A DNA stretch of 64,000 nt. Origin: DUPQ01 sp964563155. Lineage in GTDB: Bacteria; Bacillota; Clostridia; DUPQ01. The notes beneath the pieces are model-generated. The model saw only the letters and a list, made by a program, of their open reading frames with translations, made no database searches and was not told the origin of the DNA. Shown here piece by piece: positions 35,317 to 45,389 of this stretch. Position 1 is the first letter of the stretch. Each line of letters starts with the position of its first letter. The translations under genes were made by a program, and so were the position numbers. The stretch lies in assembly GCA_964563155.1 (NCBI GenBank), contig CAZLVL010000005.1, forward strand, positions 80,282-144,281. Reading direction: 5' to 3'.

Positions 35317-35987
35317 AATTATTACATCAAGAAACTAATATTTTACTCATCCTAGAAGAAGGAATTCCAAATATCCTTGTATTGGAGAACAAAGAACAAT
35401 TCTACAATTTAATCTATGAGTTAGTTCTGCAAATCCAAGGCAGTGATGGTAACTGGTTTTTTTCTATTAGTAACAGAGATGCTACTATTAGTAAAAACTT
35501 AGATATAATATTAGACTTTTTTAATCTTAGTTATAATCATAGAACAAACTTAACTAAGCTATACAACAACCTAAAATCAATTTCAAATGATGGTGAGTAT
35601 TATGCAGAATTTCTTGAAATAAAACAGCTTATTGCAGACTACTTCCTTAAGATCAGTAATAATATTCATTTACCTTTGGATTTTGACACAGAATTTGATA
35701 TAACAAATATCTTTAAAATGATGGATGTGAAGTTTTCAGAATCTGAATACACATTAGTTGAAAAAATACTTATTTATATGGATATTGCTTTTGAGCTTCT
35801 AGGGATCAAACTATTCTCTTTTGTTAATTTACTGACTTTCCTTCCCGATGAGAGTTTGGAACTTTTTTACAGGGATATTGCTTACAAGAAGTATAGTGTG
35901 TTGTTATTTGAAAATAAGTGGGATAGAATAAAAATAGGAGAAGAGAAAATTAAAATTTATGATACTGATTTTTGTGAAATTTGTTAA
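35313..35987 (+). CDS. csn2: Csn2 adaptation protein
   Basis: 224 residues. Position after cas2 and overall pattern (N-terminal strand-rich region, LVLQIQGSDGNWFFS, then long helices and FSFVNLLTFLPDESLELFY) fit Csn2, the tetrameric ring that binds free DNA ends and is required for spacer acquisition in type II-A systems. Starts with TTG whose last two bases overlap the cas2 TGA. Its presence makes this subtype II-A. Length is typical of the standard (short) Csn2. Confidence 0.88.
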   Translation: MKLLHQETNILLILEEGIPNILVLENKEQFYNLIYELVLQIQGSDGNWFFSISNRDATISKNLDIILDFFNLSYNHRTNLTKLYNNLKSISNDGEYYAEFLEIKQLIADYFLKISNNIHLPLDFDTEFDITNIFKMMDVKFSESEYTLVEKILIYMDIAFELLGIKLFSFVNLLTFLPDESLELFYRDIAYKKYSVLLFENKWDRIKIGEEKIKIYDTDFCEIC

Positions 35988-36067
35988 ATTTTTTATTTTC
36001 TCATAACAATCATCATACATGATTACATATGTTGTGGTGGCATATTATCATTTTCCCTCATTTTGAG
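35988..36067 (+). promoter_or_regulatory. CRISPR leader
   Basis: 80 AT-rich bases between csn2 and the first repeat. It ends in TTTTGAG right at the repeat, matching the ATTTGAG-type leader anchor that fixes spacer insertion in type II-A. A TATTAT -10 candidate lies at 36043-36048, which would start the pre-crRNA near 36055. Confidence 0.75.
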
Positions 36068-39000
36068 GTTTGAGAATGGTGTAATCCTGTATGGTGGTAA
36101 AGCAATGTCTGCACTGTCATCTGCACCAGTCTTGTTTGAGAATGGTGTAATCCTGTATGGTGGTAAAGCAACACAGTCACAGGAAACATCTGTAATAATG
36201 TTTGAGAATGGTGTAATCCTGTATGGTGGTAAAGCTAGACAAACTGTACGATGTAAGTGCAGTTGAGTTTGAGAATGGTGTAATCCTGTATGGTGGTAAA
36301 GCCTAGGGGGACTACCTGTCCATCCACAAACAGTTTGAGAATGGTGTAATCCTGTATGGTGGTAAAGCTATTATCGGATTATTTTATCTGAAGAACAAGT
36401 TTGAGAATGGTGTAATCCTGTATGGTGGTAAAGCTCATTAATTAGTGCGCACAAAGTCCAGCGTGTTTGAGAATGGTGTAATCCTGTATGGTGGTAAAGC
36501 TCATTAATTAGTGCGCACAAAGTCCAACGCGTTTGAGAATGGTGTAATCCTGTATGGTGGTAAAGCTTTGTTGTCTCTCTTAATGCACCTTAAGTAGTTT
36601 GAGAATGGTGTAATCCTGTATGGTGGTAAAGCTAGAGTAATGACAGCAGGGAGGGGGAACAAGTTTGAGAATGGTGTAATCCTGTATGGTGGTAAAGCGC
36701 TACCGTGTCAACCTTGCCAATCATGACAGTTTGAGAATGGTGTAATCCTGTATGGTGGTAAAGCAGCTGATGTATATATTAATGTTCAAGGTGAGTTTGA
36801 GAATGGTGTAATCCTGTATGGTGGTAAAGCTCTTTGTCTAGTTTCCATATGGTCATCCTGGTTTGAGAATGGTGTAATCCTGTATGGTGGTAAAGCTTTT
36901 ACCTTTTCACTACCAGTCTTTATTGGTGTTTGAGAATGGTGTAATCCTGTATGGTGGTAAAGCAACTGGCAGACAGGTCAACAGCAACATTGAGTTTGAG
37001 AATGGTGTAATCCTGTATGGTGGTAAAGCACAATATAATCTACGTCCTCATATTTATCTGTTTGAGAATGGTGTAATCCTGTATGGTGGTAAAGCAGACA
37101 AACCAGCAGACGAGCCATGGTACCAGTTTGAGAATGGTGTAATCCTGTATGGTGGTAAAGCTGTAACCTTGTCGCTCTAACTGATCGTGCCGTTTGAGAA
37201 TGGTGTAATCCTGTATGGTGGTAAAGCCTTCATTAATCTCAATGAAGCCTCCTACTAGTTTGAGAATGGTGTAATCCTGTATGGTGGTAAAGCAATTTCC
37301 AATTGAAGTAACGGGCAGCCATCGTTTGAGAATGGTGTAATCCTGTATGGTGGTAAAGCGGTTCCTCTTATTATAATAAAACCTTGCAAGTTTGAGAATG
37401 GTGTAATCCTGTATGGTGGTAAAGCCTATCGAGATTGGATGCAAGACAGGCAGCCGTTTGAGAATGGTGTAATCCTGTATGGTGGTAAAGCCATCTGCAT
37501 ATTGGGAACTATGTCGGCGATGGTTTGAGAATGGTGTAATCCTGTATGGTGGTAAAGCGCAGCATTCGAGTGCGGCCAGAGGTGGATAGTTTGAGAATGG
37601 TGTAATCCTGTATGGTGGTAAAGCATCACCAACATGATGAAGTATCCTGATGCAGTTTGAGAATGGTGTAATCCTGTATGGTGGTAAAGCTAGTAGATTC
37701 CTCCGCTTTAATTTCATTACGGTTTGAGAATGGTGTAATCCTGTATGGTGGTAAAGCGGCATATTGGCTGTAGTTAGCGCATGCCTCAGTTTGAGAATGG
37801 TGTAATCCTGTATGGTGGTAAAGCTTAAAGATATCGCGACATATAGCAGACTTAGTTTGAGAATGGTGTAATCCTGTATGGTGGTAAAGCTCCGTTCTAT
37901 CCTGATGACATGGTAACACTGTTTGAGAATGGTGTAATCCTGTATGGTGGTAAAGCCATGCGAGACAGGATATGACGGCACTATCCGTTTGAGAATGGTG
38001 TAATCCTGTATGGTGGTAAAGCAACGGAACCCGCCTGAAGCTGATGGTTACAGTTTGAGAATGGTGTAATCCTGTATGGTGGTAAAGCGGGAACACCTAA
38101 AACTATCCCTACACAATGAGTTTGAGAATGGTGTAATCCTGTATGGTGGTAAAGCTTTAACAAAAGTGTCATATACTTCATTACCGTTTGAGAATGGTGT
38201 AATCCTGTATGGTGGTAAAGCAAAAGAGCCATTATAGCAGCACTTTCTGTGGTTTGAGAATGGTGTAATCCTGTATGGTGGTAAAGCATATTTAATATAA
38301 TATTAACAACCATATTAGTTTGAGAATGGTGTAATCCTGTATGGTGGTAAAGCTGGACTACCTGAGAGAACAGGACCGACGGCGTTTGAGAATGGTGTAA
38401 TCCTGTATGGTGGTAAAGCATCCATTCTATCCTGATGACATGGTAACACGTTTGAGAATGGTGTAATCCTGTATGGTGGTAAAGCACTCAGTTTTTTTAG
38501 ATAAAAGGTCTTCATGTTTGAGAATGGTGTAATCCTGTATGGTGGTAAAGCTTTTGGAGAACCTGAGGAAGCAAGCGACCTAGTTTGAGAATGGTGTAAT
38601 CCTGTATGGTGGTAAAGCGCACCTTGTGGGAAGCAATATGTGACATGGGTTTGAGAATGGTGTAATCCTGTATGGTGGTAAAGCTTGTTTTATACACATC
38701 AACAAAGGTGTCACGTTTGAGAATGGTGTAATCCTGTATGGTGGTAAAGCTATATGTCAGAGCTGATGGATGTATCTTTTGTTTGAGAATGGTGTAATCC
38801 TGTATGGTGGTAAAGCAAGTATAGCCAAGTACACAGCCCAGAGCCAGTTTGAGAATGGTGTAATCCTGTATGGTGGTAAAGCTGTTTGATGTAACGATAT
38901 AATCTGCGTCCTGTTTGAGAATGGTGTAATCCTGTATGGTGGTAAAGCTCTTTTATCTTTTTTCAATCTTTTTTTACAGTTTGAGAATGGTGTAATCCTG

Positions 39001-39674
39001 TATGGTGGTAAAGCTTCATTAATATCATTCTGAACTATTCCTAAGTTTGAGAATGGTGTAATCCTGTATGGTGGTAAAGCCCTATCGTCTGTCATCTGGT
39101 TAAAGTGATGGTTTGAGAATGGTGTAATCCTGTATGGTGGTAAAGCAATTGCTAGTTATATCAGATTTATTATATTGTTTGAGAATGGTGTAATCCTGTA
39201 TGGTGGTAAAGCTACACCACAAGTTCTACACTCTCCCAATGCGTTTGAGAATGGTGTAATCCTGTATGGTGGTAAAGCTGACTGGTATGTTGCTAAACCT
39301 TTACTTTTGTTTGAGAATGGTGTAATCCTGTATGGTGGTAAAGCTCTCCATCTTCATCTACATCATAATTATGAGTTTGAGAATGGTGTAATCCTGTATG
39401 GTGGTAAAGCGGCTGTAGTAACTGCGGCTCTGGGTGTACAGTTTGAGAATGGTGTAATCCTGTATGGTGGTAAAGCTGGAACAGGTGTGTCAAGTACACC
39501 AACCCCGTTTGAGAATGGTGTAATCCTGTATGGTGGTAAAGCAGAAGTGGACGGAGTCGGAACAGCACTCGTGTTTGAGAATAGTGTAATCCTGTATGGT
39601 GGTAAAGCTGTAGTTCAAATTTAGCGTTCTGCTTGATAGTTTGAGAATGGTGTAATCCTGTATGGTGGTAAACA
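36068..39674 (+). CRISPR. CRISPR array, 55 repeats and 54 spacers
   Basis: I counted 55 repeats of 36 bases (start GTTTGAGAATGG, end GGTGGTAAAGC) and 54 spacers, mostly 30 bases and some 31. Period 66 (or 67). All repeats match except the last two: the repeat at 39573 has one G-to-A change (GAATAGTG), and the final repeat (39639-39674) ends AAACA instead of AAAGC, so the right end is the old, decaying end and the leader end is at 36068. The transcript runs rightward, giving crRNA repeats that pair with the tracrRNA. Spacers at 36435/36501, 37891/38420 and 37030/38883 form related pairs. Confidence 0.98.
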
Positions 39675-39686
39675 GAAGTATCTCCT

Positions 39687-39711
39687 GAAGATTTATCTTC
39701 TCTGTTTTTTT
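39687..39711 (+). terminator. Probable pre-crRNA terminator
   Basis: A 5-bp hairpin GAAGA-TTTA-TCTTC followed by TCTGTTTTTTT, 13 bases after the last repeat. Confidence 0.6.
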
Positions 39712-39733
39712 AAGTAAAAATATAATAAATCTA

Positions 39734-40984
39734 TCATGCTGTAAGTACTGACAAAGGTATTACATATACACCATCTTTTCTTTTGTGAGCAAAGCCATTA
39801 GCAGTTATAACCCCAAGAACTGAAGGAGGCTTTATTTTACTTGTGTCAATTTTTTGAGAAAAAGCTATTAAACCACTGGCTGCCTCTTCAACTGCTCCAA
39901 TCCCTAATTTCACTTCAAAAGCTCCCCAAGTTCCATCTGGATATTCAACAATAGCGTCTACTTCCAGCTCACCTGAATCACGATAATAGAAAACATTTGC
40001 TCCAGACACTTGCGAATAAATCCGCAAGTCCCGTATAACCAGTGATTCAAAAAGGAAGGTAAAATATCCAAGATCTTTAATTAAATCATCTACAGATAAA
40101 CCTAATACTCCCACAGCCATAGATGGATCAGCAAAATGTCGTTTGGGAGAGGTTCTTAATAGGTGTGCTGATCGAATATGAGTATTCCAAGCAGGAAGAT
40201 GCTCAATTGCCATAAGCTTCTCAAGTGCATCAATATATGAGGAAACAGTTGCATTATCTAAATCTCCATCTTTCCCTTTGATATCCTTAGCAAGAGTGGA
40301 CATACTAGCAGGAGTTGATATATTCCGTGCATATGATTGTAGTAGTCGCATAACCTTGTATGGATCTCGATTTCTATTAGATACCTTACTTAAATCAATT
40401 TCAGCTATTAACGACATATAGTCTTTTGAAAACTGTAATCCAGTATTCACATCCTCATTAATAAGGCCAGGCCAACCTCCAATTATTATTTGCTCAGCAA
40501 GTTGTCCGAGTTCAAAATCAATTGGCTTTGTTATTGGTTCTATGCCTTTAAAAAGATCAAGAAGGCTAACCTCACCACTTGACCATCCTCTTTCATAAAA
40601 GGACATAGGGCGCATCTTTATAATTGAAAACCTACCTGCCCCTGAATGTCTTTTAGTCTTTTCATCAGGAGAAGCTGAACCTGTAAGAATAAATTGACCT
40701 TTATCTTTTCTTTCGTCAATAAAGTGTCTTACATAATTCCAGATCTCAGGATAATATTGCCATTCATCTAAAAGTCTTGGTACAGCACCTTCTAAGACTA
40801 ATTCAGGATTTAATTCCATTTGGAGCTTTACTTGGGCATCAATATCAAATCTAGCAACACTTTTGGCAAGTTGCTTAGCAGTTTCTGTTTTACCACAACC
40901 CTTGGTACCTTCAATAAGAACAGCCCCTGAACTTTTTAATCTATCCTTTATAATATCATCAGCAAATCTCTTGTAATATTTCAT
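39734..40984 (-). CDS. AAA-type ATPase with DUF4143 domain
   Basis: About 416 residues. Walker A GTKGCGKTET near the N-terminus, a Walker B-like LLDEWQYYPE, then the DUF4143 domain, and C-terminal ELEVDAIVEYPDGTW...FEVKLG, a PD-(D/E)xK-like nuclease core. These proteins are common orphan ATPases of unknown role and often occur near defence or mobile genes. Start at ATG 40984 with AAGGAG nine bases upstream; an in-frame GTG at 41008 places the ribosome site inside the gene. It converges on the CRISPR array, but there is no sign that it is part of it. Confidence 0.82.
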   Translation of the reverse strand: MKYYKRFADDIIKDRLKSSGAVLIEGTKGCGKTETAKQLAKSVARFDIDAQVKLQMELNPELVLEGAVPRLLDEWQYYPEIWNYVRHFIDERKDKGQFILTGSASPDEKTKRHSGAGRFSIIKMRPMSFYERGWSSGEVSLLDLFKGIEPITKPIDFELGQLAEQIIIGGWPGLINEDVNTGLQFSKDYMSLIAEIDLSKVSNRNRDPYKVMRLLQSYARNISTPASMSTLAKDIKGKDGDLDNATVSSYIDALEKLMAIEHLPAWNTHIRSAHLLRTSPKRHFADPSMAVGVLGLSVDDLIKDLGYFTFLFESLVIRDLRIYSQVSGANVFYYRDSGELEVDAIVEYPDGTWGAFEVKLGIGAVEEAASGLIAFSQKIDTSKIKPPSVLGVITANGFAHKRKDGVYVIPLSVLTA

Positions 40985-41101
40985 GGTTTTATACTCCTTG
41001 AATTTCACTATATCATCTCAATCGGCAAAATGCAAGCATCTCAACCCCTAACTTGTAAGCGTTCTAGTCCCTAATTTACAAGCATCAAATATTAATTCTC
41101 T

Positions 41102-41124
41102 AAAAAAGAGGCCCTTGAGGCCTC
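41102..41124 (-). terminator. Terminator of the MFS transporter gene
   Basis: A GAGGCC/GGCCTC stem with 5-base loop, followed on the minus strand by TTTTTT, 33 bases beyond the transporter stop. Confidence 0.75.
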
Positions 41125-41156
41125 CTTTTTGTATCTTTTAATTTTCTTTTTCTTTG

Positions 41157-42425
41157 TTACTCTTTTCTTTTCTTAGGCTCCTTGGCAAAGAAGATTAGAA
41201 CTGCACCAAGTATGGAGCTTGCAGAGGCAATGATAAAGGCGGTAAAAAGAATGTTGATGTCTAGAACACTTGGATCTACTGCCCTTGCAGCATCTATGAA
41301 GTGGCCACCAATTAATGAAGCACCAAAGGCACCTATACCAAAACCTAATAGAACCATGCCATAAATCATACTTACTTGCTTAGTTCCAAAGTAGTCAGCT
41401 GTAATGGCTGGAAAGGTTCCCAAAAAACCACCATACAAAAAGCCAATAAGTCCTACTAATAAGAAGAAAAGAACAGAGGTCACTACTAGTTTTACTAGAA
41501 GGACTGAAACAGCGGTAGAGATTAGAAGGATAAGAATAGTATTTCTTCCCCCTATTTTATCTGATACCCAACCCCAAAAGAGTCTACCAAAAGAATTAAA
41601 TAGGGTTACTGCCATAACTCCCGCTACAGCAATCTCACTTAATTCAGGTTGAAAGCTTGCTATGGTTTTACCAAAAGCAATCATCATTAAACCAGCCATA
41701 CAAGCTAGCATCATGGTAAAGGTTAGGGCATAAAATTGCGGAGTTTTTAGGGCTTGTATTGGTGTAAAGTCAGAATTTCCATTGGCAGCCTTACTAGCTG
41801 GTGGCGTCCAACCCTTGGGTAGATAATCTTTTGGTGGATTGTCTATAAAGCTTCCACCTATGGTACAAACTACTAAAAAGATTAATGACAAGACTCTTAA
41901 GGTGGTTAACTCCCCTATTCCAGGAGCTGTACCAAATCTTTTTATTAAAATCTCAGCTAAAGGTGTAAATATTACACCACCAAAACCTAAAGCTGAAACA
42001 ATTATTCCAGTTATGAATCCTCTTTTATCAGGAAACCATTTTTGACAAGTTGCTATTGTAGTTGAATAGGTCATACCCATTCCAAATCCCCCAATAACTC
42101 CATAGGTTAGCCAAATTGCCCAAGCAAAGTCAGGCTTAGTAAAGGAAGCTAGGAAAAAACCTAGGGCCAGAATAAGGCCACCAGCAATAACAACGGTTCT
42201 TGTTCCTAATTTATCTTGAAGGTAGCCACCTAAGGTGCTACCAGCTGTTAACATGATTAAAAGTATGGAAAAAGCTAGACCAGCTTTAGCATTATTATCT
42301 TCAAACAGATACTTGGCAACCCCATTTTGAAATACTCCCCAGATATAGGCGGTGCCTAGACACAACTGAATAAGAATCGCTGAAATAACAGGAATCCAGC
42401 GATTAATTTGTTTTTTCTTTGTCAT
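41157..42425 (-). CDS. OFA-type MFS transporter (oxalate/formate or lactate-like)
   Basis: 422 residues, twelve membrane helices. The opening W-x-P-V-I-S-A-I-L-I-Q-L-C-L-G-T-A-Y-x-W-G-V-F and the GTRTVVIAGG segment are characteristic of the oxalate:formate antiporter family, which in Firmicutes includes many L-lactate or short carboxylate carriers. The substrate cannot be fixed from sequence. Single gene, ended by the hairpin at 41102-41124. Confidence 0.82.
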   Translation of the reverse strand: MTKKKQINRWIPVISAILIQLCLGTAYIWGVFQNGVAKYLFEDNNAKAGLAFSILLIMLTAGSTLGGYLQDKLGTRTVVIAGGLILALGFFLASFTKPDFAWAIWLTYGVIGGFGMGMTYSTTIATCQKWFPDKRGFITGIIVSALGFGGVIFTPLAEILIKRFGTAPGIGELTTLRVLSLIFLVVCTIGGSFIDNPPKDYLPKGWTPPASKAANGNSDFTPIQALKTPQFYALTFTMMLACMAGLMMIAFGKTIASFQPELSEIAVAGVMAVTLFNSFGRLFWGWVSDKIGGRNTILILLISTAVSVLLVKLVVTSVLFFLLVGLIGFLYGGFLGTFPAITADYFGTKQVSMIYGMVLLGFGIGAFGASLIGGHFIDAARAVDPSVLDINILFTAFIIASASSILGAVLIFFAKEPKKRKE

Positions 42426-42497
42426 AAAAAAATTAACCCCTTAAATTATTTTCATAAGTATACTTTTAAGGGGGATTTTAATCAAGAGCTTTTATCT

Positions 42498-43565
42498 TTA
42501 ATTCTCTGCTACTCTTCTAAGCTTACTATAGAGGTCTTTTGCTTGGTCTATGGAAAGGTCACCTGCTATAGAGAATATTAAATTTCTCTTTTTAAAGGGC
42601 CAGGTTTTAGATTTTAGAATTTTTTGGATCACTTTAGATTCTATATGGGTTCTTTGTAGCAAAGGAACCCTTTCATCTACACTGTTAATAATGCTTTCTA
42701 TATCATGAAGATTGCTGTCATAGTCTATTCCATAGTTATCCTTTAACATAGACATCCTTTCAATAACTCCAGGGGCTGTTCCACAATAGTGAATTCTACC
42801 CCCTTTCATTTCTTTCAAAAATTCTTCATCATACTTTAGAACATGCTTTTCATAGAGATCTTTTCCTATCATGTGTAAAGAACAATTAGAGATTCTACCA
42901 TTTCCCCTCCAAAGGGCTGTGTAGTCATATTGCATGTCATCTTCCATTTTCGCCCATTTTCTTTGAGCTTTTGCATATTCTATGGTAGCTTTAGTAACTA
43001 CATCCATAAGATGATAAAAAGCATCTATATCATCATACATATCATAAAATATACCTGTTCCTCTTACAAGGTGGGCATTATTAAAGGGCCCTTGAACATC
43101 AGCCATGGTTATATTATAGCCTTGTGGAAGTTTCTCTAAAAAGTATTGGGTCCAATTCTTAACCTTTTCATAAATGGGTTCATTTAAAGAAGGAACTTTT
43201 AAGTTATATATATCTTCTCTTCTTTCTACTACATGAGTTTTTGCACAAGGTAGATTATTTTTAGGATAAAAGGTATCACAACCAAAGGCTGAGGCTACTA
43301 CACAAGTCCCAAAGTCTACTCTAGCAAACAAAACAGCATCATCTTCTATTTCAATATGGGGTACATGCTTTTCTAAATGATATTTGAGCATTACATCCTT
43401 ATCAGCCAAACGGTCCTCCCAAACAGGGGTAAAACTAGATTTAGTTGGCATAAGAAATTTAGGAATAGCATTTTTAGGATCATCATAAAGATCCAGGTAT
43501 TCCTTTTTTAACTCTTCATATCTTTTTAGTTTTTTAGGGCTTAAGGCATATTGTGAATAGTCCAT
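42498..43565 (-). CDS. Divergent UroD-family protein
   Basis: 355 residues with the UroD-like TIM-barrel landmarks: a long N-terminal helical part, the barrel segments NITMADVQGPFNNAHLV and IHYCGTAPGVIERM, where the His-x-Cys-Gly matches the HTCG metal motif of methyltransferase-type relatives, and DYDSNLHDIE. It is far from haem-synthetic HemE. It starts 17 bases after rtcB on the same strand and so may be co-transcribed with it. Function is unknown. Confidence 0.65.
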   Translation of the reverse strand: MDYSQYALSPKKLKRYEELKKEYLDLYDDPKNAIPKFLMPTKSSFTPVWEDRLADKDVMLKYHLEKHVPHIEIEDDAVLFARVDFGTCVVASAFGCDTFYPKNNLPCAKTHVVERREDIYNLKVPSLNEPIYEKVKNWTQYFLEKLPQGYNITMADVQGPFNNAHLVRGTGIFYDMYDDIDAFYHLMDVVTKATIEYAKAQRKWAKMEDDMQYDYTALWRGNGRISNCSLHMIGKDLYEKHVLKYDEEFLKEMKGGRIHYCGTAPGVIERMSMLKDNYGIDYDSNLHDIESIINSVDERVPLLQRTHIESKVIQKILKSKTWPFKKRNLIFSIAGDLSIDQAKDLYSKLRRVAEN

Positions 43566-43581
43566 AAATACCTCTATTTAT

Positions 43582-44772
43582 TTATTCTGGTGCCTTAAAA
43601 TTATATATAGGTTTGATGACTTTTTCAATGGTCACAGTGTCATGAATGTTATCAATAATCTCTTGCATAGGTTTATATGCAAAGGGGGCCTCATCTAAGG
43701 TCCTTTTACTTACTGTACTTGAGTATATGCCTTTCATGGATTTTTCAAAGTCAGATAACTTAATATTTGCTTTTGCTGCAGTTCTACTCATGATTCTTCC
43801 TGCCCCATGGGGAGCTGAATAATTCCAGTCTTCATTGCCTTTTCCTATGCAAATTAGGCTTCCATCTCTCATATTTATGGGTATAAGGACTCTTTCTCCT
43901 TTTTTAGCAGAGATAGCACCCTTTCTCAATATCATAGAATCTATATCAATATAGTTGTGGGTGGTAGTAAATTGATAGTCAACATCTAAATCCATTCTGG
44001 TCACTATTTCATCTACTATTGCTAACCTATTTAGTTTTGCATATCTTTGTACTATTTCCATATCATGAAGGTAGTCATGGAAAAGGTCTCCTTCTAAAAA
44101 GGCTAGGCTTCTTTCCACATCATATAATTCTAGTTTTTTTCTGTGACTTTCTGCATTTTTTTCTTTGCCTTCTCTTTCAAAGAGAAAAATCTTATCCCTT
44201 ATAGCTTTAGACTTGTGAGCCATATCCCTTATGGCTAATTTTTGGTAATGGTCTGCAATTTGTTTACCTAGATTTCTAGAACCTGAATGGACGGTTAAAT
44301 AAAGGTTTTCATCTTGGTCTTTTCCCACCTCTATAAAGTGGTTTCCCCCTCCTAAGGTCCCTATACTCAACTCTGCCCTTTGTATATTTACATCTCTTGC
44401 AGCCTTTAGTTTATGAAGGTCTATCTTTTTTAGGTATTCATGAGGGCTTCTTCTAATAGAAAAGCTAGAGGGAATATTTCTGTTTATAGTCTCATCTAAT
44501 CTAGCTAGATTAATCTTTTTGTTCTTAAGCACTACCGTTTCTACTCCACACCCTATATCCACTCCTACTAGATTTGGAACAATTTTATCCTTTATGGTCA
44601 TGGTTGTTCCAATGGTACAGCCTGCTCCAGCATGGGCATCTGGCATTATACGGATTTTACTTCCCTTAACAAATTTTTTATCTAAAAGATTTTCAATCTG
44701 CATAAAGGCAGTGCTCTCTAGATTGTCTGTAAAAACCTTAGCACTATTATATTTTCCCTTTAGTTCTACCAT
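43582..44772 (-). CDS. rtcB: RtcB-family RNA ligase
   Basis: 396 residues. Metal and guanylation motifs of RtcB are present: PDAHAGAGCTIGTT, VGVDIGCGVET (Asp, Cys), GTLGGGNHFIEV, HSGSRNLGKQ and, near the C-terminus, SAPHGAGRIMSR with the His that is guanylylated. It joins RNA 2',3'-cyclic phosphate or 3'-phosphate ends to 5'-OH ends, healing tRNA or rRNA breaks. No archease or RtcA is nearby. A ribosome site GGAGACAAGTG precedes the ATG. Confidence 0.9.
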   Translation of the reverse strand: MVELKGKYNSAKVFTDNLESTAFMQIENLLDKKFVKGSKIRIMPDAHAGAGCTIGTTMTIKDKIVPNLVGVDIGCGVETVVLKNKKINLARLDETINRNIPSSFSIRRSPHEYLKKIDLHKLKAARDVNIQRAELSIGTLGGGNHFIEVGKDQDENLYLTVHSGSRNLGKQIADHYQKLAIRDMAHKSKAIRDKIFLFEREGKEKNAESHRKKLELYDVERSLAFLEGDLFHDYLHDMEIVQRYAKLNRLAIVDEIVTRMDLDVDYQFTTTHNYIDIDSMILRKGAISAKKGERVLIPINMRDGSLICIGKGNEDWNYSAPHGAGRIMSRTAAKANIKLSDFEKSMKGIYSSTVSKRTLDEAPFAYKPMQEIIDNIHDTVTIEKVIKPIYNFKAPE

Positions 44773-44996
44773 TTTATCACTTGTCTCCTAATCAAGATCT
44801 TGCTACTAGCATTCATTAGGGGCTAGGTCTTAATCATATCATATATTCAAAATAGCTAATAATTCTGTCTCTTATATAGCCTTAACTTATCTTCTTTTTA
44901 TTGATATTTTCAAACATAAATTATATGATGGACTAGATATTAGAAGTTAATCTAAATCTTTTTCTTTGGTAAATTATTTTACGGAAGGTGTTTTTT

Positions 44997-45380
44997 ATGA
45001 GAAAGAACAAAAATATTGTAGAAAGTTTCCAAAATGCCTTTAAGGGCCTTCTTCATGCCTTTAAAAATGAAAGAAATCTACCCATTCATCTAGCTTTCAT
45101 AATTCTAATAATTCTTATGGGCATTTTTCTAAGGATAAGTGGTCTTGAGTGGCTGGTCTGTTTAATCTTCTTTGTTGGGGTAACAGCCACTGAGCTTATA
45201 AACACGGCTATAGAAAACACTGTTAATATATGTTCACCTCAAGAGAGCCAATTAGCAAGACTGGCAAAGGATGTAGCTGCAGGTGCTGTATTGATTTGGA
45301 CTTTAGGCTCTGTTATAGCTGGTTTAATCATCTTTTTACCAAAACTTTTAGCCCTATTTAATATAGTTAACATAAGTTAG
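44997..45380 (+). CDS. dgkA: Diacylglycerol/undecaprenol kinase
   Basis: About 127 residues, three membrane helices, with the DgkA signature VTATELINTAIENTVN holding the catalytic Glu residues and the later LAKDVAAGAV segment. Gram-positive DgkA enzymes phosphorylate undecaprenol, so recycling of the cell-wall carrier lipid is the probable role. The next gene is a PAP2 phosphatase, which can do the reverse step. Start at ATG 44997 after GGAAGGTG rather than the GTG at 44988. Confidence 0.88.
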   Translation: MRKNKNIVESFQNAFKGLLHAFKNERNLPIHLAFIILIILMGIFLRISGLEWLVCLIFFVGVTATELINTAIENTVNICSPQESQLARLAKDVAAGAVLIWTLGSVIAGLIIFLPKLLALFNIVNIS

Positions 45381-45389
45381 GAGATTGTT

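Noticed and set aside
36236..36330. Short shared words among other spacers (for example GGACTACCTG in the spacers at 36303 and 38354)
   Set aside because: 8-10 base matches are expected by chance among 54 spacers.
36063..39624. Long repeat-rich ORFs on both strands in the array (FENGVILYGGKA-type repeats)
   Set aside because: The CRISPR period of 66 bases is divisible by 3 and the repeat has no stop in several frames, so the frames are artefacts.
39734..40984. AAA/DUF4143 ATPase as a CRISPR accessory gene
   Set aside because: It converges on the array, has its own ribosome site, and such ATPases are common without CRISPR.
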